A stretch of 58,386 nt of DNA from JAXGPP01 sp964436865 (lineage in GTDB: Bacteria; Planctomycetota; Planctomycetia; Pirellulales; Thermoguttaceae). The translations under genes were made by a program, and so were the position numbers. The notes beneath the pieces are model-generated. The model did no database searches. It was not told the origin of the DNA and saw only the letters and a program-made list of their open reading frames with translations. Below, piece by piece: positions 6,612 to 15,767 of the stretch (its first letter is position 1; each line of letters opens with the position of its first letter). The stretch lies in the NCBI GenBank assembly GCA_964436865.1, contig CAYTFK010000008.1, positions 1 through 58,386 on the forward strand, in the 5' to 3' direction.

Positions 6612-8666
6612 ATGGCTTCGCAGGTACCCGACAACCAGGGCGATTCGCTCGAGAGTCGTCGCGAACCCTCTTCGCAGGGGAGTGCATGGCCATCATCCAT
6701 GCGGAGGGCGCTTCATCGCTTGCCGGATGCAGGACCCGATGCGGCGGAACAATCGGATGCGATGGCGGCGCTGGACCTCGCGCCCATCTTGTCCGATCGT
6801 TATGAGAGCATCGAGGCGATCAGCGCGCGAAAGACGAAGGCCGTCTTCCAGGCTCGCCACAAGGGGCGCCACGTGCAGGTCAGGCTGGTTGTCGTTCCGC
6901 CCGGCTTTCGCCGTTCGGAATCGGAACCGAGTCTGCTGGACGTAATTCGTTCTCTGCAACAAATCCGATCAGTCTACCTGGTAAACGCGCAAGACTGCTT
7001 CCTGCTGCCAGACGGCAGCACCGTGATTGAACTGGAGTGGATTCAAGGCTCGACGCTCCTCGACAAGATCCTGACCAGTCCGGCACCGATCCCGGAAGCA
7101 GCGGTTCTGCGCTGGATGGAGCATGTTTGCGAAGGTATGACATTGGTCTCAGCGGCGGACATTGTTCACCGCAATCTGAAACCGAGCAGCATAGTCATTG
7201 ACGATGCCGATGTGGCTCGTGTCGACAACTGGGAGTGTGCCACGTTCGCCGGATCTCGCGCCGGTCCGATGGGAACACCGCAATACATGCCCACGGAGCA
7301 AAGGGCGCCGCTTGCCCGGGTCGATTCACGCAGTGACATCTACAGTTTTGGGGCCACCTTCTATCACGCACTGCACGGCGAACCTCCCGCCGTGCAAGGA
7401 GTCCAGCTTCGGTCCGCCACGGAGCTGCCGGCGACCGTACATCATCTCTCCAAATCGACCGCGAGTCTGCTGCAGCGATGCCTGGAAGACCGTCCACAGG
7501 ACCGCATTCAATCGTTTGTGGAATTGAGAACGCAGCTTGCCCATCCGAGTCGGCGGATAGAACGAGGAGTTGCGACTCCACGACTCCCCGGATATCACAT
7601 TCTTGCTCGTCTCGGCGAGGGCGGAATGGGGGTCGTGTACAAGGCACGCTCGATTGCCAGCGATCAACTCGTGGCGATCAAATTCATGCGATCCCTGGCG
7701 CCCGATGACTTGCAGTCGCTGGCCCGCTTTCGGATTGAAGCGGAGGCGGTGGCATGCCTGCGACACGAGAACATCGTGCCAGTCCTGGAGATCGGCACTT
7801 TCGGCGGGCATCCGCATCTGGTTCTGGAGTACGTAGCGGGCGGGGATCTGAAGGAGGCGACTCGATCCGCAACTCCAAGTCCTGTCTGGTCGGCCAGGAT
7901 TGCCGCAGGCGTGGCCCGTGGTCTTCACCATTCACATCGACTGGGAATCCTTCACCGCGATCTGAAGCCGCAGAACATCCTCATCGGCACCGACGGGACG
8001 CCCAGGATCACTGACTTCGGCCTGGCGAAATTCACGATCACGGGTGAAAGCCGCGAAAGACTGAGAAGCGCGTCGATTCTTCCGGGAATACACGGATCGT
8101 TGATGGAGCTCGAACGGTTCGTGTCACAGGACAATCTGCAGGAGAGAGTCGAGGAGGCGGCGAAACGGGCTTTCGCGGAGTGCGGCCCCGAGTACGCCAA
8201 AACGATCAGCGTCGATGCGGTGAGGGAGTTCGTTGCCGGCGCGGTGAGGGACGCGAATTCTCAGGATACGCGCTGTTTCGACGGCAAGCCGACCGCCGAG
8301 GGAGATATTCTGGGAACACCATCGTATATGGCTCCGGAACAGACTCTCGGCGACACGGCGTCCTATGGTCCGCACACCGATATCTACTCGCTGGGAGTAG
8401 TCTTGTACGAGTTGCTTTGTGGACAGTTGCCCCACAGCGGCAATTCCGTTGCCGAACTCTTCGAGCAGATCCGGAACAGGGCCCCGAAGCCCATGGGCCG
8501 CGGGGTTCCGCCGGAGCTCGCGGCGATTTGCTCGCGGTGCCTGTCAAAGAAAGTGGACGAGCGGTTCAGCAGCGCGGCTCAGCTTGCTGAGAAGCTCGAC
8601 CAGTTCATTGCCTCGGCGGAAGAGCGGCAGCCGGCTCAGAAGCACTGGTGGCAGATCTGGCGGTAA
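6612..8666 (+). CDS. Tandem pseudokinase-kinase Ser/Thr protein kinase
   Basis: A 684-residue soluble protein with two Hanks-type kinase domains. Domain 1 (about 57-305) is degenerate. It lacks the glycine-rich loop, the catalytic Asp is replaced (HRNLKP, Asn188) and DFG is DNW (205-207), yet it keeps GTPQYMPTEQ and SRSDIYSFG. Domain 2 (about 328-670) is complete: GEGGMGVVYK (335-344), AIKF with Lys357, HRDLKPQN with Asp450, DFGLAK from Asp468, and GTPSYMAPEQ from 568. About 80 extra residues separate DFG from APE. There is no membrane segment. The domain-1 fold probably regulates domain 2. It follows a DUF932-like gene. Confidence 0.92.
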   Translation: MASQVPDNQGDSLESRREPSSQGSAWPSSMRRALHRLPDAGPDAAEQSDAMAALDLAPILSDRYESIEAISARKTKAVFQARHKGRHVQVRLVVVPPGFRRSESEPSLLDVIRSLQQIRSVYLVNAQDCFLLPDGSTVIELEWIQGSTLLDKILTSPAPIPEAAVLRWMEHVCEGMTLVSAADIVHRNLKPSSIVIDDADVARVDNWECATFAGSRAGPMGTPQYMPTEQRAPLARVDSRSDIYSFGATFYHALHGEPPAVQGVQLRSATELPATVHHLSKSTASLLQRCLEDRPQDRIQSFVELRTQLAHPSRRIERGVATPRLPGYHILARLGEGGMGVVYKARSIASDQLVAIKFMRSLAPDDLQSLARFRIEAEAVACLRHENIVPVLEIGTFGGHPHLVLEYVAGGDLKEATRSATPSPVWSARIAAGVARGLHHSHRLGILHRDLKPQNILIGTDGTPRITDFGLAKFTITGESRERLRSASILPGIHGSLMELERFVSQDNLQERVEEAAKRAFAECGPEYAKTISVDAVREFVAGAVRDANSQDTRCFDGKPTAEGDILGTPSYMAPEQTLGDTASYGPHTDIYSLGVVLYELLCGQLPHSGNSVAELFEQIRNRAPKPMGRGVPPELAAICSRCLSKKVDERFSSAAQLAEKLDQFIASAEERQPAQKHWWQIWR

Positions 8667-8679
8667 GGCTGCTTCCACT

Positions 8680-9012
8680 TCACCCGGTGAGGTCGAGCAG
8701 AGTGCCGACCTGGCCGGTGGGGTCTTTGCCGGGACGGGGGGGAGCGGGGGAATCGCTCGCGTCTGATTCGGCCTGGCTGCCGGGGGGTTCTTCCCAGAGG
8801 CGGCGGCCGTCGGCGTCGCGTTCGGCGGTTTCGTGGTCTTCGCCGTCGGCACGGCCGATGCCGGAGGCCATTTCAGCCCGTTCGGCGCTGGCAGCGCGCC
8901 GCGACTGACTCACCGCATCCTGGCTCGCCCGTTCGGATTCCGATCCTTTTGCCTGGGCCAGCGAGGTCCCGGCAACGCTGGCTGGAACGCCTCCCAAAGA
9001 ACCGATGCTCAT
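8680..9012 (-). CDS. Small conserved planctomycete protein, hydrophilic
   Basis: 110 residues beginning MSIGSLGGVPASVAGTSLAQ, followed by a highly charged Glu/Arg/Asp-rich stretch (ERAEMASGIGRADGEDHETA) and DADGRRLWE, then a Pro-rich tail. I recognise this N-terminus and the DGEDHET...DADGRRLWE block as a recurrent small planctomycete protein of unknown function. The composition suggests an extended or disordered protein without signal peptide. It faces the kinase gene tail to tail and lies in the same direction as the AsmA-like gene. Confidence 0.7.
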   Translation of the reverse strand: MSIGSLGGVPASVAGTSLAQAKGSESERASQDAVSQSRRAASAERAEMASGIGRADGEDHETAERDADGRRLWEEPPGSQAESDASDSPAPPRPGKDPTGQVGTLLDLTG

Positions 9013-9185
9013 GACCGTGCTCCCCGCGCTCGCCAGGGGGCGTTCCAGGGCGGAGTGCCCGGGCCGCCGCCGGTGGCAGTTCAGGTCTGGCCCCTCGCAA
9101 TCTTAGTACCTGTAAACGAAGACGTTGCCGACAGCACCGACTTTCGCTGGCAAAGGACGCACTTGGGCGGAATGAAAGGCGATAC

Positions 9186-12100
9186 TTAGCGTTTTTTCGG
9201 CGTGCGCTGCCACGCTTCGGGCATCCAACGGCCCGCCTCGGAGAAGAACGAGTTCTTCGCGTTGGGGTTTTGCGGATCGGAGGAAATCTGCTGCAAGGCC
9301 TGGTTCAACCCGGGCAGCGCCTCCTGGCTGGTGACCGGGTTTTCGAGCGTGCCGTTGACGTGGATCAGCATGATCTGCTCGCTCACGCCTCCCATCAGTT
9401 CGCGCAATATGGGAATGCGGTCGCTGCGGCCGAGCATGGCGCGGAATGTCAGCCGGATGTTGCGGCTAAAGTCCATTTCGCCTTCGCCGGTGAGGCTGAT
9501 GGCGTCGCCGCGGAAGGCGATCTGGTCGAGATAGACGTAGGGACCTTCGATGTGGAACTTGATGTCGCTCTCGCTGAAGGCTTTGGGGTCGGGCTGGCCG
9601 ACGGCGAGCGACCGCAGCACGGCGATCATGACCGGCAACTCGTAGATGTCGGCGTCGCGAAGCCTGATCTCGCCGCTGCCGCCGAGCATGTTCAGGCTGC
9701 GACCCTGGCCGCGCAGGTCGACGCTGGCCATGAGCCGGCCGCGCACGTGCTGCAGGTTCCGCTCGGAGGAACTCAGGTCGCGCGCGCAGAGCGACAGGTC
9801 GCCGTCGACCAGCGCGGCATGAATCCCGAAGCGGGAACCCGAAGCGAGGTCCATCCAGCCGTCGCCCGTGAGCGTGCCGCCGAGCATCCGGGCGGTGACG
9901 GAGCGGGGCTGGTTCTCGGGCGCCGCGCCGGAATTCGGCGTGCGCCCGTCATGGGGCCGATCGACCCAGGTGCCGAACAGCAGCCGCTGGTCGTCGATCC
10001 AGAATGGCCCGCGAAGCTGCGTCACCTGCACGTGGCCCGAGACGAGCGAGTCGACGTTCATTTCGCCCCGGGTATGGAATTGCCGCCCGTCAGAGCCGCC
10101 GACGAGGCGAGCGCTGCCACAGATGCTCTCCAGCGGCACGCCGCACTGCAGGCTCGCCTGGTGGAACCCCAGATTCAGATCCCAGCGCGCAGTGAGCGGC
10201 GAACCGGGCTGCCCGGAGCGCCCCGCCTCGAGGGTGCCGCTCAAGTTGAGCGGCCCCTGCGGCTCGAGCTCCGCGAGCCGGGCGCGGAACTGGCCGGGAA
10301 GCGCGGCGATCAACTCGCGGTCGAGCCGCAACCGGTCGGCCGCCAGATCGCGGAGCTGCAATTGCCAGCTTCCGTCGGGCAGGATGTCGCAACCGACCTC
10401 GGCGGAGAGACTCGTGTCGCCGTGGCTCGCCCGGAGCCGGTTCAGGCTCAGTCGGCCGTCGCGGTAGAACAGCTCGCCCCGCACGTCTTCCAGGCGATAG
10501 GGGAAATGGGCGGGTTCGATCGAGATCGTCCCCGGCTTGGGCTGGGCCCACACACTCAACGTCAGTTGCTTCCTGTCGGAAAGGTAGGTGACGTCGGCGG
10601 TTAACTTCTGGAGCGTCCCCTGCAACCGCAGGTCGCACCACAATTGCTGGATGTTGGGGCGCTGGAGGGCGTCGCACAGCTCTTCTTCGAGCGGAATATC
10701 CTGGCCATCGAAGTGGAGATAGAGTTCGTTCGCGCCATCCGCGTTGCGGCCGAGCGTACCGTACGCCTTGACAATGCCCGTGTCGTTGGTCCCCTGCAGC
10801 TCGCTGAACACCCAGCGGTCGTCGCGAAGCTCGATCTTGCCGACGATGTTGCTCAACGGATAGGGAAAGCGCGCATAGCGGAGCGAGCAGCGATTGAGGC
10901 CAACGTGGACGTATTTCGAAAGCGGGGCGCCTGGCTGTTCGCGGGCGATCCGACCGTAGATGTTCAGCGTGCCGCGGGGCTCCAAGGCCCGCACGACGCC
11001 CTGGACCTTGGCATCGAGCGCCCGCAGCATTTTTTCGTCGAGCGGAATGCCATCGCCCTTGATGACCAGCTCGCCGTACGGCGCGGTCGTCGCCCGGTCG
11101 ACTCGAGCGTTGATCCGCACGGGCTGCGTGCCGCTGTAGCCGGTGAGGCGAGCCTGGAGGACATCGTCGACGAGTTCGATTTCGCCGCGGGTCTGCTGCA
11201 GCCGGTAGGGAAAGCGGGGGTGGCTCAAAGAGACGTTGAGGCACTCGACGCTGATCCGCGGCCGCCACACGCGGCCATCGAAAGCCAGCTCGATGCTGGC
11301 ATCGACTTCGCCGGACAAGGCGTCGGCCAGGGCGGTATCGGCTGCCGGCCGGCAGCAATTCGCCTCGAGCAGGAAGTCGAGCAAGCGGCGGTCCACATCG
11401 AGATTGCGAATTTCGGCCGACAGGCTCATGGGGCTTGAGTTGTCGTAGCCGGCGCGCTGGCACGATAGCGCCAGGGTGGATTGCCCGCTCGTGGCATGGA
11501 GTCCGTTGATCGAAAATCCATCGTTGCTGGCGCGGAAGCCGACGCGGATATCGGTCAGGGGCCGCGGCATCCACGCATCGTCGGCACGTCCCCGCGTGAG
11601 TTGCCCCGCCACGGCGAATTGCGGCTGACCGTCGGGGCGCCCGCGGGACGACACACGGAAGTCCATCGCGGCCTGGCCGCGGAGGGTTCCGAGCGGCGAC
11701 AACCGCAGGGCGAGCGGGTCGGGCAGGGCCTCGCGAAGTTCGGGGGAAACTTCGAGGCCCTCGATCGAGCCGCCGAAAGACCAGCCGGAGCCATCGGATG
11801 CCGCCACGCCTTCGATGACCACCTGGCGGACGAAGTCTCCCGTCAGCGTGCCCTGGATTCTGCGCGTCGCCGGCGCCGGCCCGGCCGGGTCGGGTGATGC
11901 GGCCGCTTCCGGCGGGCTGATCAACAGATTGATGTCGCGGAGGACGAGCGTGCCGGCCGGCGTGCGTGTCGGGTCGAATATTTCGACGCTGCCGTTCTCA
12001 ATCTGGATGGCGGGCGGGCGGGCACTGAACGAAGGGAATGGCAAGAGCCTGGCCACGCTCCAGGTTCCGTCGGCCCGCCGCGTCGGCCGGAGCGTGGGCC

Positions 12101-12407
12101 GCCGGAGCACGATACGACGGATTTCCGGCTTGCCGCTGAGCAACTCCTCCAGCTCGGTGCGGCAGGCGAGAAACACTTCCTCAAAATGACCCAGTTCGGC
12201 GCGCGGTCCTTCCGCGCCAGGCTCGACGATCGTCAGATCGCGAACCTCGATCCCTTCGCCCTCGACCAGCCGGGCGGAGCGAACGGTCACCTTCAAGCCG
12301 GAATAGTGGCCGGCGACTTGCGCCTCCACGTGGCGACGAATCTCTTCGTCGACCTGCTGATACCAGTACGCGGCCAAACCGCCAGCCGCGGCCAGGGAAA
12401 TCAGCAA
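9186..12407 (-). CDS. AsmA-like large envelope protein
   Basis: About 1,073 residues: an N-terminal hydrophobic anchor (LISLAAAGGLAAYWYQQ) followed by a very long, beta-strand-rich periplasmic part with repeated patterns of the type RIVLRRPTLRPTR and GSVEIFDPT. The latter resemble AsmA/TamB-type proteins proposed to bridge inner and outer membrane for lipid transport. Near the C-terminus is a segment LNMLGGSGEIRLRDADIYEL, typical of AsmA_2. The TTG start at 12407 would cut the anchor; in frame upstream lies TRKLVNFCWFFFKW, reachable by a CTG at 12455 with AAGG before it. The true start is therefore probably 12455. It lies close behind a glycosyltransferase gene. Confidence 0.8.
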   Translation of the reverse strand: MLISLAAAGGLAAYWYQQVDEEIRRHVEAQVAGHYSGLKVTVRSARLVEGEGIEVRDLTIVEPGAEGPRAELGHFEEVFLACRTELEELLSGKPEIRRIVLRRPTLRPTRRADGTWSVARLLPFPSFSARPPAIQIENGSVEIFDPTRTPAGTLVLRDINLLISPPEAAASPDPAGPAPATRRIQGTLTGDFVRQVVIEGVAASDGSGWSFGGSIEGLEVSPELREALPDPLALRLSPLGTLRGQAAMDFRVSSRGRPDGQPQFAVAGQLTRGRADDAWMPRPLTDIRVGFRASNDGFSINGLHATSGQSTLALSCQRAGYDNSSPMSLSAEIRNLDVDRRLLDFLLEANCCRPAADTALADALSGEVDASIELAFDGRVWRPRISVECLNVSLSHPRFPYRLQQTRGEIELVDDVLQARLTGYSGTQPVRINARVDRATTAPYGELVIKGDGIPLDEKMLRALDAKVQGVVRALEPRGTLNIYGRIAREQPGAPLSKYVHVGLNRCSLRYARFPYPLSNIVGKIELRDDRWVFSELQGTNDTGIVKAYGTLGRNADGANELYLHFDGQDIPLEEELCDALQRPNIQQLWCDLRLQGTLQKLTADVTYLSDRKQLTLSVWAQPKPGTISIEPAHFPYRLEDVRGELFYRDGRLSLNRLRASHGDTSLSAEVGCDILPDGSWQLQLRDLAADRLRLDRELIAALPGQFRARLAELEPQGPLNLSGTLEAGRSGQPGSPLTARWDLNLGFHQASLQCGVPLESICGSARLVGGSDGRQFHTRGEMNVDSLVSGHVQVTQLRGPFWIDDQRLLFGTWVDRPHDGRTPNSGAAPENQPRSVTARMLGGTLTGDGWMDLASGSRFGIHAALVDGDLSLCARDLSSSERNLQHVRGRLMASVDLRGQGRSLNMLGGSGEIRLRDADIYELPVMIAVLRSLAVGQPDPKAFSESDIKFHIEGPYVYLDQIAFRGDAISLTGEGEMDFSRNIRLTFRAMLGRSDRIPILRELMGGVSEQIMLIHVNGTLENPVTSQEALPGLNQALQQISSDPQNPNAKNSFFSEAGRWMPEAWQRTPKKR

Positions 12408-12483
12408 CCCCCACTTGAAGAAGAACCAGCAGAAATTGACCAGTTTCCGGGTCAGTGAAATTCACCTTCCATGGCAAAGGGTG

Positions 12484-13746
12484 TCACGTCGCCGCGGAGC
12501 CATCCGCCGCGCTGGCCCGCCCCCGGGATCGTTCCACAACAAAACCGGCCGCCAGAACAATCAGAGCCAGCATGGCGGGCTCGCGATACCGAATCGAACT
12601 CACAAACACGATATGGAGCAGCGAAAGATAGACCGCCGGGAGCCAGCACAGCGCATACGGCCAGCCGCGGCGCAGAGTTGCAATCGCCCCAAGAATCCCC
12701 AAACCGATCGCCGGCAGGTAACCGGCGGCAACCGCCGCCTGAACCAAGGGGTTGGAAAGCTGCCGCTCATTGGGCCTGATGTTCCACATTCTCAAGAACT
12801 TGATCCCGGCCAGCGACAGCGCTTCGGCGGGATGCTGCCGAGCCCATTCGACCGCCGCACGGCGAAGACGCTGGTCGAGGCGGTATTCGAACGTGTCGGC
12901 CAAGGTACCGCCTGCCCCCGCCGGATCGCGCGCCTCGGCGGCGGCAAAGCGGGGGACGAAGTCCATGTTGCTCGAGCCGTCGGCGGTAGGACTCAGGCCA
13001 TCGTACAGGCTCGCTCCGACTTGGAGCGTCGTGGGCACGAAATGGCCCACGAGCCGATAATTGCGGATCCACCACGGCGCCATGGTCAGAACGAGCCCGA
13101 TGACGACCATTGACCCGATCGCAATCTGCCGGCGTCGCTGGCTGAACAACAGGCAGCCCGCGGCCAGGGCAAACGGGGTGAAGAGTAGCCAGCTTGGCCG
13201 GGCCAGCGTGGTGAGTCCAGCCATGAGTCCGGCCGCCAGGCCATAGCCGGCGGCCCGGCCCGGGCAAGTGTGCGTCCATGCGACGGCCCAGAGCACAAGC
13301 TGGCCAAGCATGAGGGGCATGAAAGGGGCTTCGCTCAGCACCAGCGCGCTCAGAGCCACAGCGCCGGGGTAAACCGCAACTGCGGCGGCAGCCCAACGGG
13401 CGGTAACGTCGTCGAACAACTGCCGAGCGAGCATCCACACCCCGGCGACTGCCAAGGTGCCCAAGACGGCGCTCACCGCGCGGCCCCAGAACACGGGCGG
13501 ATTGGGGCCGCCGATGAGGAACAGCGGGGCGAGGATGGCCGGATAGGCCGGAGTCCGAAAGATCCGGCCGCTGTACTCGTAGGGCTGGCCTTCGGCAATC
13601 GCCCGGGCCAGAGTCCAGTAGCTCAGGCTGTCACCGAAGGCGAACTGGCCGCCCTGGCGCGCATCCCACCACCACGCGACTCCCAGCCGGAGAGCGAGCG
13701 CGGCCGCCAGGATGCAGACTAGCTGCTGGACTGAAGATGGTCGCAT
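12484..13746 (-). CDS. GT39/ArnT-type membrane glycosyltransferase
   Basis: A 420-residue polytopic membrane protein. After the first transmembrane helix comes GDSLSYWTLARAIAEGQPYE and GRIFRTPAYPAILAP, the typical first loop with the acidic residue of GT-C enzymes (PMT_2 family), which use lipid-linked sugars. At least nine further hydrophobic segments follow (for example WAAAAVAVYPGAVALSALVL). Its acceptor is unknown: lipid, cell-surface polymer or protein. It is transcribed toward the AsmA-like gene, separated by under 80 bases, which suggests a shared envelope role. Confidence 0.8.
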   Translation of the reverse strand: MRPSSVQQLVCILAAALALRLGVAWWWDARQGGQFAFGDSLSYWTLARAIAEGQPYEYSGRIFRTPAYPAILAPLFLIGGPNPPVFWGRAVSAVLGTLAVAGVWMLARQLFDDVTARWAAAAVAVYPGAVALSALVLSEAPFMPLMLGQLVLWAVAWTHTCPGRAAGYGLAAGLMAGLTTLARPSWLLFTPFALAAGCLLFSQRRRQIAIGSMVVIGLVLTMAPWWIRNYRLVGHFVPTTLQVGASLYDGLSPTADGSSNMDFVPRFAAAEARDPAGAGGTLADTFEYRLDQRLRRAAVEWARQHPAEALSLAGIKFLRMWNIRPNERQLSNPLVQAAVAAGYLPAIGLGILGAIATLRRGWPYALCWLPAVYLSLLHIVFVSSIRYREPAMLALIVLAAGFVVERSRGRASAADGSAAT

Positions 13747-14133
13747 GAAGGCCGGCCTCGATCCGTCTCAACGGCAGACCAGATGTGCGTTGATTGGCCG
13801 CAAGCGCAACATCTGGCAATAGGATTCGGGTCCGCATCGTACCGGGGGCGCCCGGGGACCGTCAAGGCAAAATGGGGGATATGGCGTGACAGTTGGGAGA
13901 AGAGCGCGGAGCCCATCGCGTGCTGGAAGAAACGGCGCACACGACCCCGCACCTTGGGGAATGTAAGCACTTTAGGGAAATCTTTCCCAAGATGCGGTTT
14001 TGAACGGGAGCATAAAAATACGTCATGGCAGGGCGGGTCCGCCGCTAGTGGACTTCCCGCGGTGCTCAAGTATACTCGGAGACTTATTGCGACAGCATTG
14101 CTGCCATCGCCCATCCTTCTCAGGAGCGAACTG
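13747..14133. other. Divergent intergenic region between glycosyltransferase and permease genes
   Basis: No gene is seen although the permease frame is open through most of it. It contains a palindrome GGGAAATCTTTCCC at 13975-13988 nested in a looser CTTGGG/CCCAAG pair, which could be an operator, and a candidate promoter at 14049-14076. An AT-rich patch (CATAAAAATACG) near 14010 precedes the promoter. Confidence 0.4.
14049..14076 (+). promoter_or_regulatory. Candidate sigma-70-type promoter of the NCS1 permease gene
   Basis: TGGACT (14049-14054), a 16-base spacer and TATACT (14071-14076) agree with the consensus at 4/6 and 5/6 positions and lie about 57 bases before the start codon. Planctomycete promoters are not well characterised, so this is a suggestion. 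Confidence 0.4.
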
Positions 14134-15618
14134 ATGTCTACCATGTCCTCCGAGCTTCCCGGCTATGTCGCATCGGCGCAGCCGGTGCCCTCCACGAATC
14201 GTATCGCGTGGTACAAGAGCACCGCGCAGACGTACGCCGGAATCATGCTCTGGTTTGTGTTCTGGCAAGACATCCCGATCTGGCAGTCGCTCAATCCGGC
14301 CACGGCGGGCGACTTCAGCCGATATGCCGGCGGCACGCTGTCGCAGGGCCTGGGTTGGGCGTTCCTGGGGTTAGTGGCGGCCGCGCTGCTATGCCACTTC
14401 TTCTACTATCTGGTGCCGGGTTTGATGGGCTTGAAGACCGGGTTGCCGCTGTACATTGTGGGCACCTCGACCTATGGCGTGCTGGGCGGCTTTCTTCTGC
14501 CGGGTTTCCTGATGGGCCTCCTGCAATTCGGCTGGTTGGGGGTGAACGCATTCTTTTCCAGCTTGTTGCTCGTGGTGCCGTTTGGAATTGAGCCACTGAG
14601 CACACCACACGTTGTGGTCGCAGCCATCTGGGCGATTGCTGCGGCATTTCTCGGGCTGAAAGGGATCAAGTACGTTGCGGCCGTAGCCACTTTTCTCCCG
14701 CTCATTCCGCTGGCAATCCTCATCATCCTGTTCGTCTCCACCGTGAGCGGCCTGGGCAGTTTTGACGCCGCGACGACGACGGGGGCCACCGCCCAGGTTC
14801 CGATCCCGGACAAGGGCAACCTCTCCGCCTTTGAGCCGCTGAGCAAATGGGGCGTGGTCTCGGCAATGCTGATCTACGTGATCGGATTCTTCGCCACGGC
14901 CGGCGCCGCCGGCGCCGATTTCGGCATGGGCAATCGCGACCGCCGGGACGTGCAGCTGGGCGGACTGGTCGGTATCGCGCTGGCCACGATTTTCGCGGGC
15001 GGCCTGTCGCTGTTGATCGTCGCGGGAGCGTGGGGAATGGGCAAGGTGCCGGCTGCCGAACCGGCATTGCGGGCCACGGCGCTGATGGACAACATCATGG
15101 GCGGCACCGTCAGTTCGATCTTCATGTACCTGCTGGCAATAGCTGCGTTTCCGCCGGCCTGCTTCTCGGCGTTCATTGCCGCCAACAGCTTCAAGACGAC
15201 GCTGCCCAAGGTGAATCCGTTCATCTCGGTGGGCATCGGCACGCTGTTCAGCATCATCCTGGCCGCCAGCGGCAAAGCGGGCAATGCCGCCGGAGTGTTT
15301 AACATCATCGGCGCGTCGTTCGGCCCGATCTGCGGCGCCATGGTCGCCGATTACCTGCTGGCGGGCAACAAATGGCCGGGACCACGGGCCGGCTTCAACC
15401 CGGCCGGTTGGATCTCCTGGCTCGCCGGCTTCACGGTGGGCGCCTTCAGCATGATCGGCGGAAGCATCCCCGTATTGGAGGCCTGGAAGGACGTCGTTCC
15501 GGTACCGCCACTGTCGGCGTTCGTGGTCGGGTTCCTGCTCTACTGGCTCCTGGCGCGGCTTGGCCTGACGACCCGCGTGCTGGCCATGCCGGCGGTTGCC
15601 GAACAACCGGCCGCTTGA
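14134..15618 (+). CDS. NCS1-family purine/cytosine permease-like transporter
   Basis: 494 residues from the ATG at 14134, preceded by CAGGAGCG; upstream codons in the open frame lack transporter features. About twelve hydrophobic segments follow a short cytosolic N-terminus that contains STAQTYAGIMLWFVFWQDIP, in keeping with the first helix of NCS1 (codB/FUI-like) symporters. Later segments include GTSTYGVLGGFLLPG and IGFFATAGAAGADFGMGNRD. The substrate could be a nucleobase, hydantoin or allantoin; nothing nearby narrows this down. The gene is monocistronic, with its own promoter candidate and a strong terminator. Confidence 0.85.
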   Translation: MSTMSSELPGYVASAQPVPSTNRIAWYKSTAQTYAGIMLWFVFWQDIPIWQSLNPATAGDFSRYAGGTLSQGLGWAFLGLVAAALLCHFFYYLVPGLMGLKTGLPLYIVGTSTYGVLGGFLLPGFLMGLLQFGWLGVNAFFSSLLLVVPFGIEPLSTPHVVVAAIWAIAAAFLGLKGIKYVAAVATFLPLIPLAILIILFVSTVSGLGSFDAATTTGATAQVPIPDKGNLSAFEPLSKWGVVSAMLIYVIGFFATAGAAGADFGMGNRDRRDVQLGGLVGIALATIFAGGLSLLIVAGAWGMGKVPAAEPALRATALMDNIMGGTVSSIFMYLLAIAAFPPACFSAFIAANSFKTTLPKVNPFISVGIGTLFSIILAASGKAGNAAGVFNIIGASFGPICGAMVADYLLAGNKWPGPRAGFNPAGWISWLAGFTVGAFSMIGGSIPVLEAWKDVVPVPPLSAFVVGFLLYWLLARLGLTTRVLAMPAVAEQPAA

Positions 15619-15653
15619 GTCCGGATGGGCGAGGCGATTCAATCCAGAGATCT

Positions 15654-15694
15654 TCGGGCCCGGCACGAGACGACGCGCCGGGCCCGATTTTTTT
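15654..15694 (+). terminator. Rho-independent terminator of the permease gene
   Basis: A perfect 11-bp stem (TCGGGCCCGGC at 15654-15664 and its complement at 15677-15687) with a 12-base loop is followed by seven T residues (15688-15694). It ends about 75 bases after the permease stop and 74 bases before the 3' end of the convergent tilS gene. Confidence 0.93.
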
Positions 15695-15767
15695 GGCAGC
15701 CTGCCTGGCGCAACGGGCAACCGCTCCGGCACGGCAGATCGCATGCCAAGCAAGCAGTTCCGCGTGG

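Noticed and set aside
9270..10604. A 444-codon plus-strand frame opposite the AsmA-like gene, and a 494-codon minus frame at 10090-11574
   Set aside because: Both are shadows of the AsmA-like gene in other frames, with no domain or ribosome binding site.
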